A stretch of 20,791 bases of DNA from Betaproteobacteria bacterium (GTDB taxonomy: Bacteria; Pseudomonadota; Gammaproteobacteria; Burkholderiales; SG8-41): contig JAHFRO010000029.1 of NCBI GenBank assembly GCA_023266245.1, positions 4,843 to 25,633 on the forward strand. Direction: 5' to 3'. Below the pieces are notes generated by a model that saw nothing but the letters and a program-made list of their open reading frames with translations, was not told the DNA's origin and ran no database searches. The translations under genes and the position numbers were made by a program. This document shows positions 1 to 6,790 of this stretch, in pieces. Positions within the stretch are counted from its first letter, which is position 1, and the number at the start of each line of letters is the position of its first letter.

Positions 1-1
1 G

Positions 2-181
2 CTTGCCTTCGAGCACGCCGGCTTCACCGTGATCCCGGCGCCGACCGGCTACGCCACGCGCTTCGAGCTGACCGCGCTCGACTTCCTGCCAAGAGCGACC
101 GCGCTGCTCGACAGCAGCCGCGTCTTCCACGAAGTCATCGGCATCGGCTGGTATCATCTGCGCATCCTGTTGGGGCGCTGA
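2..181 (+). CDS. YdcF/ElyC/SanA-like protein, 3' end only
   Basis: The first 59 codons in frame 2 read through to a TGA at 179-181, and the gene begins before the window. The residues (AGFTVIPAPTGYATRFE, then LPRATALLDSSRVFHEVIGI and a GWYHLRI ending) match my recollection of the C-terminus of DUF218/YdcF-type proteins. That family includes ElyC and SanA, which are membrane-associated envelope proteins of poorly defined biochemistry. Only the tail is visible, so no catalytic or membrane segment can be checked. The gene is followed by about 15 bases and then a nested inverted repeat. Family assignment is moderate and function is inferred from family only. Confidence 0.6.
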   Translation, partial: LAFEHAGFTVIPAPTGYATRFELTALDFLPRATALLDSSRVFHEVIGIGWYHLRILLGR

Positions 182-196
182 CCGTGCCCTGCATTG

Positions 197-367
197 AACC
201 ACAGAGGCACAGAGACAGGGAGAAAAGCCGTTCAGAACATATGAAACGCAAAGGCGCAGAGAACGCAAAGACTATTCGAATATTTTGTTTCACTTTGCGA
301 CCTTTGCGTCTTTGCGTTTAATGTCTTTGGATTTTGATTTCTCTGTGCCTCTGTGTCTCTGTGGTTC
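197..367. repeat. Nested inverted repeat: CACAGAGG-type pair around a CGCAAAG-type pair
   Basis: The spacer between the YdcF-like and OsmC-like genes is built of four arms. The outer left arm is 197-226 (tandem CACAGAGG/CACAGAGA words) and the outer right arm is 338-367, its near-perfect reverse complement. The inner left arm is 244-271 (CGCAAAGG, CGCAGAGAA, CGCAAAGA) and the inner right arm is 293-319 (CTTTGCG words). The RNA or single strand could fold into one long interrupted hairpin. No coding capacity is credible here. The right outer arm ends 16 bases before the OsmC start codon, so the OsmC ribosome-binding site lies just beyond the element. Confidence 0.9.
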
Positions 368-382
368 AGCTGGGAGGTCACT

Positions 383-805
383 ATGAAAGTTCGCATCAAA
401 TGGATCGAGAACGTCGCCTTCGCCGGCGAGTCCGAGAGCGGGCATGCGCTGGTGATGGACGGCGCGCCCGAGGGCGGCGGGCGCAATCTGGGACCGCGCC
501 CGATGGAAACGGTGCTGCTGGGAACCGGCGGCTGCACCGCCTATGACGTGGTGCACATCTTAAGGAAGAGCCGCGCGCCCATCACCGACTGCGTGGTGGA
601 GATCAGCGCCGAGCGCGCGGCGCAGGACCCGAAGGTCTTCACCAAGATCCACTTTCACTTCGTCGTGACCGGGAAGGGTCTGAAGCGCGAGCAGGTCGAG
701 CGCGCGATCCACCTCTCGGCGGAGAAGTACTGCTCGGCCTCGATCATGCTCGGCAAGACTGCCGAGATCACCCACGACTTCAAGATTAAAGAAGCGGGAA
801 ATTAG
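383..805 (+). CDS. OsmC family protein (peroxiredoxin-like)
   Basis: A 140-residue protein starting at ATG 383, chosen because GGGAGG stands 6 bases upstream and because the start at 353 would translate repeat sequence. OsmC/Ohr proteins are cytoplasmic thiol peroxidases that reduce hydroperoxides with two cysteines. Both expected positions are present: Cys51 in a GGCTAYDVV context at the start of the long central helix, and Cys117 in KYCSASIM. Other landmarks are PRPMETVLLGTGG (39-50) and a C-terminal strand (TAEITHDFKI). The length and the absence of the classical N-terminal Ohr extension suggest the YhfA-like subgroup. A CGCCAAGG repeat begins at the base after the TAG stop. Exact substrate is unknown. 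Confidence 0.88.
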   Translation: MKVRIKWIENVAFAGESESGHALVMDGAPEGGGRNLGPRPMETVLLGTGGCTAYDVVHILRKSRAPITDCVVEISAERAAQDPKVFTKIHFHFVVTGKGLKREQVERAIHLSAEKYCSASIMLGKTAEITHDFKIKEAGN

Positions 806-1002
806 CCGCCAAGGCGCCAAGAGCGCCAAGGAAACCGAATAAGATGAATCCCAAAAGCACTAGCCACAGAGGTCACAGAGATCACAGAGGAAAAGCAGGG
901 CTTTAACTTCTCTGATTTTTCTGAATCTCTTGGCGTCTTGGCGGCCTTGGCGGTTCAATTATCGTTCTTGTTTTTCTTGGCAGCCTTGGCGCCTTGGCGG
1001 CG
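806..1002. repeat. Composite repeat block between convergent osmC-like gene and coq7
   Basis: Four arms fill this spacer. 806-835 holds CGCCAAGG words starting directly after the OsmC stop codon. 864-896 holds CACAGAGGT/CACAGAGAT words in a 9-base-period variant. 928-956 holds TTGGCG words, the reverse complement of the first arm, and 973-1002 is a second TTGGCG arm. Read from coq7, this last arm begins 5 bases past the coq7 stop. The expected reverse complement of the CACAGAGG arm is missing or decayed (about 905-927, CTTCTCTGATTTTTCTGA). The block could form alternative hairpins between the first arm and either right arm. No gene is seen. Confidence 0.88.
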
Positions 1003-1007
1003 CTCTT

Positions 1008-1634
1008 CTAGATCCAGTAGGCGGTTTCGGTCATCACCCGGGAGGAGAGGCGCATCGCGCGCTTCGCGGGAGCGGGGAGCTCCGCCCCGCCGTGCGTGAT
1101 CGCGCTGGTGGCGTGGCGCGTTTCGTCGTCCTTCATCTGCTCCAGAATCGCGCGGCTCTTGTGGTCTTCACGCGGCAGCCTCGTCAAATGGCCTTCGAGG
1201 TGCGCGACTACCTGCCGCTCGGTCTCGGCAAGAAACCCCAGATTCCAGCGGTCGCCAAGCAGGCCGGCGAGCGCACCGATCGCGAACGAGCCGGCGTACC
1301 ACGCCGGATTGAGCAGGCTCTTGCGGCCGCCCAGCTCCTCGATCCGGCTCTCGGTCCACGCCAGATGTTCGGTTTCCTCCTGCGCCGCCCGTTCGAGCGC
1401 TACGCGGGCGTTCGGATTGCGCGCGGTAAGCGCCTGCCCCTGGTAGAGCGCCTGCGCGCAGATCTCGCCGCTGTGGTTGACCCGCATCAGCGCCGCGGCA
1501 AGCTCCCGCTCCGCCGCTGTCATCCCGGTTTCCGGAAGATTCTCCCCCGGGGTCGCGCGCAGCGACTGCGCCGGTCCGAACACCGTGCGCAGGCCTTTGT
1601 CGAAGGCGACGATCAGATCATCGAGCGTAGGCAT
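1008..1634 (-). CDS. coq7: Coq7-type diiron demethoxyubiquinone hydroxylase
   Basis: A 208-residue protein. Coq7 performs the C6 hydroxylation of demethoxyubiquinol late in ubiquinone synthesis, as a membrane-associated ferritin-like diiron enzyme. The carboxylate/histidine ligands are visible as two pairs: Glu57 (RVNHSGE) with Glu87 and His90 (EETEHL), and a Glu in the ETERQV segment (137-140) with Glu171 and His174 (DDETRHA). A hydrophobic stretch at 113-127 (YAGSFAIGALAGLLG) fits the membrane-contact region. It lies 18 bases after trpC on the same strand, so cotranscription with the trp genes is likely. Many betaproteobacteria use Coq7 where E. coli uses UbiF, which fits the proposed host. 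Confidence 0.93.
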   Translation of the reverse strand: MPTLDDLIVAFDKGLRTVFGPAQSLRATPGENLPETGMTAAERELAAALMRVNHSGEICAQALYQGQALTARNPNARVALERAAQEETEHLAWTESRIEELGGRKSLLNPAWYAGSFAIGALAGLLGDRWNLGFLAETERQVVAHLEGHLTRLPREDHKSRAILEQMKDDETRHATSAITHGGAELPAPAKRAMRLSSRVMTETAYWI

Positions 1635-1652
1635 GGGCCGAGTATAGCGTTC

Positions 1653-2450
1653 TCAGGTTTCGGCACCAAACAGCCGTTCCAGCTCCGCGCCGGGGTCGGC
1701 CGCGCGCATGAACGCCTCCCCCACCAGGAAGCAGCCGACCCGGCCCGCGCGCAGGGTCTTCACGTCCTCACGCGACAGAATGCCGCTTTCGGTGATGACG
1801 ATGCGCTCCTTCGGGATGCAGGCCATCAGTTCGAGTGTCGTCTCCAGCCGCGTCTCGAAGGTGTGGAGATCGCGGTTGTTGACGCCGATGAGCGGCGTCT
1901 TGAGCTCGAGCGCTCGATCGAGTTCCTTCGCGTCGTGCACTTCCACGAGTACTGCCATGCCGAGCCCGCGTGCCACCGCTTCCAGCTCCTGCATACGCGA
2001 GGGCTCGAGCGCGGCCACGATCAGCAGGATGCAGTCGGCGCCCGCCGCACGCGCCTCGTAGACCTGGTAGGGATCAATGGTGAAGTCCTTCCGCAGCACC
2101 GGCAACCGGCATGCGGCGCGCGCCTTCTTGAAATGCTCGACCGCGCCCTGGAAAAACTGCTCGTCAGTCAGCACCGAAAGACAGGCCGCGCCGTGGCGCT
2201 CGTAGCTCGCCGCAATCGCGGCGGGATCGAAATTCTCGCGCAGCACACCTCTGCTGGGGCTTGCCTTCTTTATCTCGGCGATCACCGCCACCTGGCTGGC
2301 AGCGAGCTTCGCGCGCAGGGCACCCGTGAAATCGCGCGCCGGCGCAGCGGCGCGCGCCTCGGCCTGCAGCGCCGCGAGCGACCTGGCGGCCTTGGCGCGC
2401 GCGACCTCCTCGGCTTTCACCGCGAGGACGCGCTGCAATATGTCAGCCAT
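1653..2450 (-). CDS. trpC: Indole-3-glycerol phosphate synthase
   Basis: 265 residues, cytoplasmic. It closes the ring of carboxyphenylaminodeoxyribulose phosphate to give indole-3-glycerol phosphate. Family landmarks are in order: AEIKKASPSRG (58-68) carrying the conserved Glu and Lys, the KDF motif (Lys121), VNNRDLHTF, and ITESGI near the C-terminal phosphate-binding part of the TIM barrel. It is a single-function protein with no TrpF fusion. The ATG at 2450 lies inside the end of trpD, with an 8-base overlap (ATGGCTGA), indicating translational coupling. The length is normal for the family. Confidence 0.96.
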   Translation of the reverse strand: MADILQRVLAVKAEEVARAKAARSLAALQAEARAAAPARDFTGALRAKLAASQVAVIAEIKKASPSRGVLRENFDPAAIAASYERHGAACLSVLTDEQFFQGAVEHFKKARAACRLPVLRKDFTIDPYQVYEARAAGADCILLIVAALEPSRMQELEAVARGLGMAVLVEVHDAKELDRALELKTPLIGVNNRDLHTFETRLETTLELMACIPKERIVITESGILSREDVKTLRAGRVGCFLVGEAFMRAADPGAELERLFGAET

Positions 2451-3465
2451 GGGCCTTAGTGAAAGCGACGAAATCGTCGAGCTTCTTGCGCGCCGCGCCG
2501 CTTGCGATCACCGCCAGGGCCTTCTTGACCCCCTCGGCCGTGGTCGGCGCGAGCCCCGCGACGTAGATGCTTGCGCCGGCATTAAGCGCAACGATGTCGC
2601 GCGCAGCGCCTGACACGTTGCCGAGCGCTGCGAGCACCATCGCTTTGGATGGCTCCACCCCGTCCACCCGGATCGCCCCGATCCCGGTAGTCTTCAAGCC
2701 GAAGTCCTGCGGCGCGATGGTGTATTCGTTGATCTTGCCGTCCTTGAGCTCGCCCACCATGGTCGGACCCGAAATCGAGATCTCGTCCAGCCCATCCATG
2801 CCGTGCACGATCAGCACGCGCCGGCTGCCGAGCCGCTGCAGCACGCGCGCCTGGATGCCGACGAGGTCCGGATGGAACACGCCCATCACCTGCTGCTTCG
2901 CCCCTGCCGGGTTGGTGAGCGGTCCCAGGATGTTGAAGAGGGTCTTCACGCCGAGCTCGCGGCGCACCGGTGCGGCGTGCTTCATCGCGCTGTGGTGATT
3001 CGGCGCAAACATGAATCCGACGCCGGCTTCGGCGATCGAGCGCGCCACCTGCTCGGGCTTCAAGTTGATGTTGACGCCGAGCGCCTCCAGCACGTCGGCG
3101 CTGCCCGACTTGCTGGAAACCGAGCGCCCGCCGTGCTTGGCGATCCTGGCGCCGGCCGCCGCCGCGACGAACATCGCGGCGGTGGAAATGTTGAAAGTGT
3201 GGGCGGCGTCACCCCCGGTGCCGCAGGTATCGATCAGGTTCGGCTCGTCCGGCACCGGCACCTTGGTCGAGAATTCGCGCATCACCTCGGCCGCCGCCGC
3301 GATCTCGCCGATGGTCTCCTTCTTCACCCGCAGGCCGGTGATGATTGCCGCGATCAGCACCGGCGACACGTCGCCGTTCATGATGCTGCGCATGAGGGAG
3401 AGCATCTCCTCGCGGAAGATCTCGCGGTGCTCGATCACCCGGCTGAGCGCTTCTTGCGGTGTCAT
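2443..3465 (-). CDS. trpD: Anthranilate phosphoribosyltransferase
   Basis: 340 residues from ATG 3465. This start is preferred over in-frame upstream codons because GGAGGGAGGG precedes it and because its ATG overlaps the trpG stop as ATGA. The enzyme transfers phosphoribosyl from PRPP to anthranilate. The PRPP/metal motif GTGGD is at 82-86 (DTCGTGGDAAHTFNIST), followed by KHGGRSVSSKSGSADVLEALG and NPAGAKQQVMGV, all typical of the family. It is a stand-alone TrpD, not fused to the glutaminase. It overlaps trpC by 8 bases downstream, so trpG-trpD-trpC form a tightly coupled unit. Confidence 0.97.
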   Translation of the reverse strand: MTPQEALSRVIEHREIFREEMLSLMRSIMNGDVSPVLIAAIITGLRVKKETIGEIAAAAEVMREFSTKVPVPDEPNLIDTCGTGGDAAHTFNISTAAMFVAAAAGARIAKHGGRSVSSKSGSADVLEALGVNINLKPEQVARSIAEAGVGFMFAPNHHSAMKHAAPVRRELGVKTLFNILGPLTNPAGAKQQVMGVFHPDLVGIQARVLQRLGSRRVLIVHGMDGLDEISISGPTMVGELKDGKINEYTIAPQDFGLKTTGIGAIRVDGVEPSKAMVLAALGNVSGAARDIVALNAGASIYVAGLAPTTAEGVKKALAVIASGAARKKLDDFVAFTKAHG

Positions 3466-4034
3466 GGTCTCCCTCCCTCCAGGAAGTTCTTGAGCAGCTT
3501 GTGACCATGCTCGGTAAGGATAGACTCGGGATGGAATTGCACGCCTTCGACTGCGAGCCGCATGTGGCGCACGCCCATGATTTCGCCGTCGTCGGTCCAG
3601 GCGCTCACTTCGAGGCAATCCGGCAGGCTCGCGCGCTCGATGACCAGCGAATGATAGCGCGTCGCCGTGAAGGCGTCCGGCAGTCCCCGAAACACGCCAC
3701 GCCGGTCGTGAAGTATGGTGGAAGTCTTGCCGTGCATCAGCTGCCTGGCGTGCACGATCCTGCCGCCGAACGCCTGGCCGATCGCCTGGTGGCCGAGGCA
3801 CACGCCCAGTACCGGGATCTTGCCCGCGAACCGCTCGATCAGCGGCACCGAGATGCCCGCTTCGTTGGGCGTGCACGGCCCCGGCGAGATCACGATGTGC
3901 GCGGGTTTGAGCCGCGCGATTTCGTCGAGCGTGATCTCGTCGTTGCGGAACACCTTGACGTCCTCGCCGAGCTCGCCCAGGTACTGCACCAGGTTGTAGG
4001 TGAAGGAATCGTAGTTATCGATCATCAGCAGCAT
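3462..4034 (-). CDS. trpG: Anthranilate synthase glutaminase subunit
   Basis: 190 residues, a class I glutamine amidotransferase supplying ammonia to TrpE. It begins MLLMIDNYDSFTYNLVQYLG. The oxyanion segment PGPCTPNEAG (51-60), nucleophile Cys79 (GVCLGHQ), and the His168/Glu170 pair (QFHPES) complete the catalytic triad. Its stop overlaps the trpD start by 4 bases (ATGA). Upstream it is separated from trpE by about 440 bases holding a nuclease-like gene between inverted repeats. One repeat arm ends only about 9 bases before this ATG, leaving no clear Shine-Dalgarno sequence. In some organisms one TrpG/PabA serves both anthranilate and aminodeoxychorismate synthases. The trp context favours tryptophan here. 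Confidence 0.96.
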   Translation of the reverse strand: MLLMIDNYDSFTYNLVQYLGELGEDVKVFRNDEITLDEIARLKPAHIVISPGPCTPNEAGISVPLIERFAGKIPVLGVCLGHQAIGQAFGGRIVHARQLMHGKTSTILHDRRGVFRGLPDAFTATRYHSLVIERASLPDCLEVSAWTDDGEIMGVRHMRLAVEGVQFHPESILTEHGHKLLKNFLEGGRP

Positions 4035-4042
4035 AAATTCTT

Positions 4043-4469
4043 ACCACAGAGTCACAGAGACACAGAGTAACCGTAAGTCATAGTTTCATTCGCTTTATCC
4101 CGTGCTTCAAAACGGGAACATTGAAGTTAAGAAGCAGTCCAGTTCTCATGCCGCTAAGCCGCAAGTAAGTCAGCAACTGTGCCTCGTGGATTGGCAAAAG
4201 CTTCTCAACCGTCTTCAATTCAATGACAACCTGTTCTTCGACGACAACATCCATCCGATAGCCGCAGTCCAATTTCACGACTTTATAGGTAATTGGCAGG
4301 TCAACTTGTCTCCGAAAGCGCAAGCCGAGTTGCGAAAGCTCGAAGCAAAGGCACTCTTCATATGCGGACTCCAACAAGCCCGGGCCGAGTACGCGATGAA
4401 CCTCGATCGCCGCACCAATTATCTTCTCAGTAAGCGAATCTCTCCGTGCCTCTGTGTCTCTGTGGTTCA
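4043..4469. mobile_element. Putative element: GxxExxY nuclease-like gene bracketed by inverted CACAGAGG repeats
   Basis: The left arm 4043-4067 (CACAGAG words) and right arm 4438-4469 (CTCTGTG words) are reverse complements with few mismatches. They enclose almost exactly one gene (4078-4470). The whole unit separates trpE from trpG, genes that normally adjoin, which suggests insertion into a pre-existing operon. Arms of the same family without a gene occur at 197-367 and 6791-6936 and could be non-autonomous relatives. No target-site duplication is evident by eye. Mobility is inference, since no known transposase is present. Confidence 0.5.
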
Positions 4470-4470
4470 A
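4078..4470 (-). CDS. GxxExxY protein, PD-(D/E)XK nuclease-like
   Basis: 130 residues if translation starts at TTG 4470. Recognised as the GxxExxY family (TIGR04256, related to Pfam PDDEXK_3). The signature is Gly31-Leu-Leu-Glu34-Ser-Ala-Tyr37. The putative nuclease core is Asp74 (YRMDVVV) and Glu84-Leu-Lys86 (VIELKTVEKL), followed by HEAQLLTYL (95-103) and GLLLNFNVPVLKHGIKR. No biochemical role is established to my knowledge. No ATG exists between the trpE stop and the conserved domain. The TTG lies 2 bases after the trpE stop and inside the repeat arm, so residues 2-10 (NHRDTEARR) are repeat-encoded. An ATG at 4557 would overlap trpE by 85 bases and is less likely. Same strand as the trp genes, so probably cotranscribed. 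Confidence 0.85.
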   Translation of the reverse strand: MNHRDTEARRDSLTEKIIGAAIEVHRVLGPGLLESAYEECLCFELSQLGLRFRRQVDLPITYKVVKLDCGYRMDVVVEEQVVIELKTVEKLLPIHEAQLLTYLRLSGMRTGLLLNFNVPVLKHGIKRMKL

Positions 4471-4472
4471 GA

Positions 4473-5948
4473 TCAATCCAAACTCGTGTCGAGGCCGGAC
4501 TCGGCCATTTCCGCCGCGCGCAGCAGCGCCTTCGCCTTGCTCTGGGTCTCCTGCCATTCGGCCGCGGGCCGCGAATCGGCGACGATGCCGCCGCCCGCCT
4601 GCACGTAGAGCGTGCCGTCCTTTACCACCGCGGTGCGCAGCGCGATCGCGACATCCATGTTGCCGTGAAAGCCCAGATAGCCGACCGCGCCGGCGTAGAC
4701 GCCGCGCTTTACCGGCTCGAGCTCATCGATGATCTCCATCGCCCGCACCTTGGGCGCGCCGGAGACGGTGCCCGCGGGAAAGGTCGCGCGCAGCACGTCG
4801 ATCGCGTTGAGTCCGGGCCTGAGCTTGCCCTCGACGTTGGACACGATGTGCATCACGTGCGAGTAGCGCTCGATCACCATCTGCTCGGTCATCTTGACGC
4901 TGCCGGTGTCGGCTACGCGCCCGACATCGTTGCGCCCGAGATCCACCAGCATGATGTGCTCGGCGCGCTCCTTTTCGTCGGCGAGCAGCTCCCGGGCGAG
5001 CGCCGCATCTTCCGCCGGCGTTGCGCCGCGGTGGCGCGTGCCGGCGAGCGGCCGCACCGTCACCGTGTCGCCTTCGAGACGCGCCAGAATCTCCGGCGAG
5101 GCCCCGACCACGTGGAAGCCTCCGAAGTCGAAGTAGTACATGTAGGGCGAGGGATTGATGGTGCGCAGCGCGCGGTAGAGCGCGAGCGGAGTCGCCCGGA
5201 ACGGCTTTACCATGCGCTGCGAGGGCACCACCTGCATGATGTCGCCCTCGTATATGTAGTGCTTGGCGCGCTCCACCGCGGCGTGGTAGGCGGCCTCTCC
5301 AAAACCCGAGACCGCGGCTTCCGACGACCCGCGGACATCGGCCGGTATCGCCACCGACGCGCGCAGCCTCGCCAGCAGCTGCTTGAGCCGGGCGCGTGCC
5401 GCCTGGAACGCGCCGGGCCTGCCCGGCTCGGCGTAGACCACCAGCATCAGCTTGCCGGAGAGATTGTCCACGATCGCGATCTCTTCCGACACCAGCAGCA
5501 GGATGTCGGGAGTGCCGAGCTCGTCCGGCTTGCGGGTCGCCGCCAGGCGCCGCTCGATGTAGCGCACGGTGTCATAGCCGAAGTAGCCCACCAGTCCGCC
5601 GCAGAAGCGCGGCAGGCTCGCGTCCTGCGCCACCCGGAATCGGGTCAGGTAGTCGTTGATGAAGGTGAGCGGGTCGGTGGCCTGCGTTTCGCCCAGCGCC
5701 CGCGCTCCGCGGAACTCGGTGCACGTTTCCCCGCGCACTTCGATCCGCGTTTCCGCAGGCAGGCCGATGAACGAGTAACGGCCGAAGCGCTCGCCGCCCA
5801 CCACCGACTCCAGCAGATAGGTGTAGGGCTGGTTGGCGAGCTTGAGGTAGATGGAAAGCGGGGTGTCGAGATCAGCGAAGGTCTCGAGCACCACCGGAAC
5901 CCGGTTGTAGCCCGCGCGTGCGAGCCGGTCGAATTCAGCTTCAGTCAT
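4473..5948 (-). CDS. trpE: Anthranilate synthase component I
   Basis: 491 residues from ATG 5948. GGAG lies 6 bases upstream, while the GTG at 5951 is the alternative. TrpE converts chorismate plus ammonia to anthranilate and is normally feedback-inhibited by tryptophan. The N-terminal half carries the likely Trp-binding region (PLSIYLKLANQPYTYLLESV, 34-53). The chorismate-binding half has FGGFHVVGASPEILARLE, RPLAGTRHRG, ELLADEKERAEHIMLVDLGRNDVG and GTVSGAPKVRAMEIIDELEP, then GYLGFHGNMDVAIALRT. It is full length and intact. It is followed by the nuclease-bearing element and then trpG, and preceded by a 145-base spacer with a candidate leader peptide. Confidence 0.97.
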   Translation of the reverse strand: MTEAEFDRLARAGYNRVPVVLETFADLDTPLSIYLKLANQPYTYLLESVVGGERFGRYSFIGLPAETRIEVRGETCTEFRGARALGETQATDPLTFINDYLTRFRVAQDASLPRFCGGLVGYFGYDTVRYIERRLAATRKPDELGTPDILLLVSEEIAIVDNLSGKLMLVVYAEPGRPGAFQAARARLKQLLARLRASVAIPADVRGSSEAAVSGFGEAAYHAAVERAKHYIYEGDIMQVVPSQRMVKPFRATPLALYRALRTINPSPYMYYFDFGGFHVVGASPEILARLEGDTVTVRPLAGTRHRGATPAEDAALARELLADEKERAEHIMLVDLGRNDVGRVADTGSVKMTEQMVIERYSHVMHIVSNVEGKLRPGLNAIDVLRATFPAGTVSGAPKVRAMEIIDELEPVKRGVYAGAVGYLGFHGNMDVAIALRTAVVKDGTLYVQAGGGIVADSRPAAEWQETQSKAKALLRAAEMAESGLDTSLD

Positions 5949-5988
5949 CACTCACTCCACAAAAACAGAATACGGTCGAGAAACGTAC

Positions 5989-6005
5989 GCGCGCCTGACG
6001 CGCGC
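5989..6005 (-). promoter_or_regulatory. GC hairpin in the trpE leader (possible attenuator)
   Basis: GCGCGC at 5989-5994 and GCGCGC at 6000-6005 can pair around a 5-base loop. On the (-) strand the hairpin lies about 10 bases after the candidate leader-peptide stop and about 40 bases before the trpE ATG. A short T-rich stretch (GTTTCTC) follows a few bases later. The placement suits an attenuator, but the U tract is poor and I could not establish a convincing alternative antiterminator fold. Confidence 0.35.
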
Positions 6006-6015
6006 AAGGGACGAA

Positions 6016-6090
6016 CTAGCGGCGCCAGGGACGCCAGCGGCCCCCAGCGAAGATCGCCTGTTTCTCGGTTCCGTAACCCGTGGAGTGCAT
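6016..6090 (-). CDS. Candidate trp leader peptide with two Trp codons
   Basis: A 24-codon ORF starting 6 bases after the gph stop reads M-H-S-T-G-Y, then EKQAIF and GGRWRPWRR, then TAG. Trp codons at positions 19 and 22 near the end, followed by a GC hairpin and trpE, are the layout of a transcription-attenuation leader. A weak AAGG stands 11 bases before the ATG. Caution: the segment at about 6019-6040 resembles a decayed CGCCAAGG repeat, and repeat arms elsewhere also translate as WRPWR in one frame. The Trp codons could therefore be a by-product of repeat sequence. Confidence 0.4.
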   Translation of the reverse strand: MHSTGYGTEKQAIFAGGRWRPWRR

Positions 6091-6096
6091 GACCAA

Positions 6097-6786
6097 CTAT
6101 GCCTTTTGAATCAATCGGGTGGCTTCGAGTAGCGACGGTACTATAGCATCAACGTCCAGCTCACGCACATCCCGGCCTTCGTTGTAACCGTAGGTCACGC
6201 AGAACACCGGGCAGCCGGCGGCGCGTGCGGCCTGCGCATCGTTCATCGAGTCGCCGATCATCAGCATCTCGCGCGGTGCGATGCCGAACCTGCGGCAGGC
6301 GTAGAGGAGCGGCGCCGGGTCCGGTTTCTTCTGCGGCAGCGTGTCGCCGGCGATCACCTCCGAGAAGTAATGCGCGACTCCCAGATGCTCGAGCAGCGGC
6401 AGCGTGAAGCGCCCGGCCTTGTTGGTCACGCACGCGAGCGGCAGCTGCGCCGCGCGCAATGTCTGCAGCCCCTCGCTCACGCCAGGATAAAGCGTGGTGT
6501 GCGTGCCGTTGACCTCCGCGTAGCAGCGCTCGAAGATCGACACAGCGCTTTGGTACAACGTCCGGTCCGGCGCGAGACCGTCAAGCGCGCCGGTGAGCGC
6601 GCGCCCGATCAGTCTGGGAATGCCCTTGCCGACGAAGGTCCGGATCAGGGCTTCGTCAAGCTCGGCGCGCCCCAGCTCGCGCAGCATCATGTTGGTTGCG
6701 ACCGCGAGGTCGGGGATGGTGTCGGCGAGCGTGCCGTCGAGGTCCACCAGCACCGCCTTGACGCGCAACGGGAAACGCTGACTCAT
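6097..6786 (-). CDS. gph: Phosphoglycolate phosphatase, HAD superfamily
   Basis: 229 residues. It dephosphorylates 2-phosphoglycolate, a metabolite-repair product, in the cytoplasm. HAD motif I is VDLDGTLADT with Asp15 nucleophile and Asp17 acid/base. Motif II is VTNK (120-123), motif III is Lys153/Lys154 (LPQKKPDP), and motif IV is IGDSMNDAQAA with Asp179 and Asp183. A cap domain lies between residues 20 and 100. The rpe-gph-trpE order is conserved in many proteobacteria and supports the call over other HAD phosphatases. The likely ribosome-binding bases GGTGA, 3 bases before ATG 6786, sit at the junction with a CACAGAGG repeat arm. Confidence 0.93.
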   Translation of the reverse strand: MSQRFPLRVKAVLVDLDGTLADTIPDLAVATNMMLRELGRAELDEALIRTFVGKGIPRLIGRALTGALDGLAPDRTLYQSAVSIFERCYAEVNGTHTTLYPGVSEGLQTLRAAQLPLACVTNKAGRFTLPLLEHLGVAHYFSEVIAGDTLPQKKPDPAPLLYACRRFGIAPREMLMIGDSMNDAQAARAAGCPVFCVTYGYNEGRDVRELDVDAIVPSLLEATRLIQKA

Positions 6787-6790
6787 GATT

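Noticed and set aside
930..2459. 509-codon (+) strand open frame
   Set aside because: It runs antisense to coq7 and trpC, which have clear family motifs. Its Arg/His-rich composition is typical of antisense frames in GC-rich DNA, and its first codons are repeat sequence.
4043..4469. Classical insertion sequence
   Set aside because: No transposase (DDE, HUH or RAYT type) is encoded and no target duplication was seen. It is kept only as a putative element with a nuclease-like gene.
4446..6092. 548-codon (+) strand open frame
   Set aside because: It is antisense to intact trpE, and no recognisable motif appears in it.
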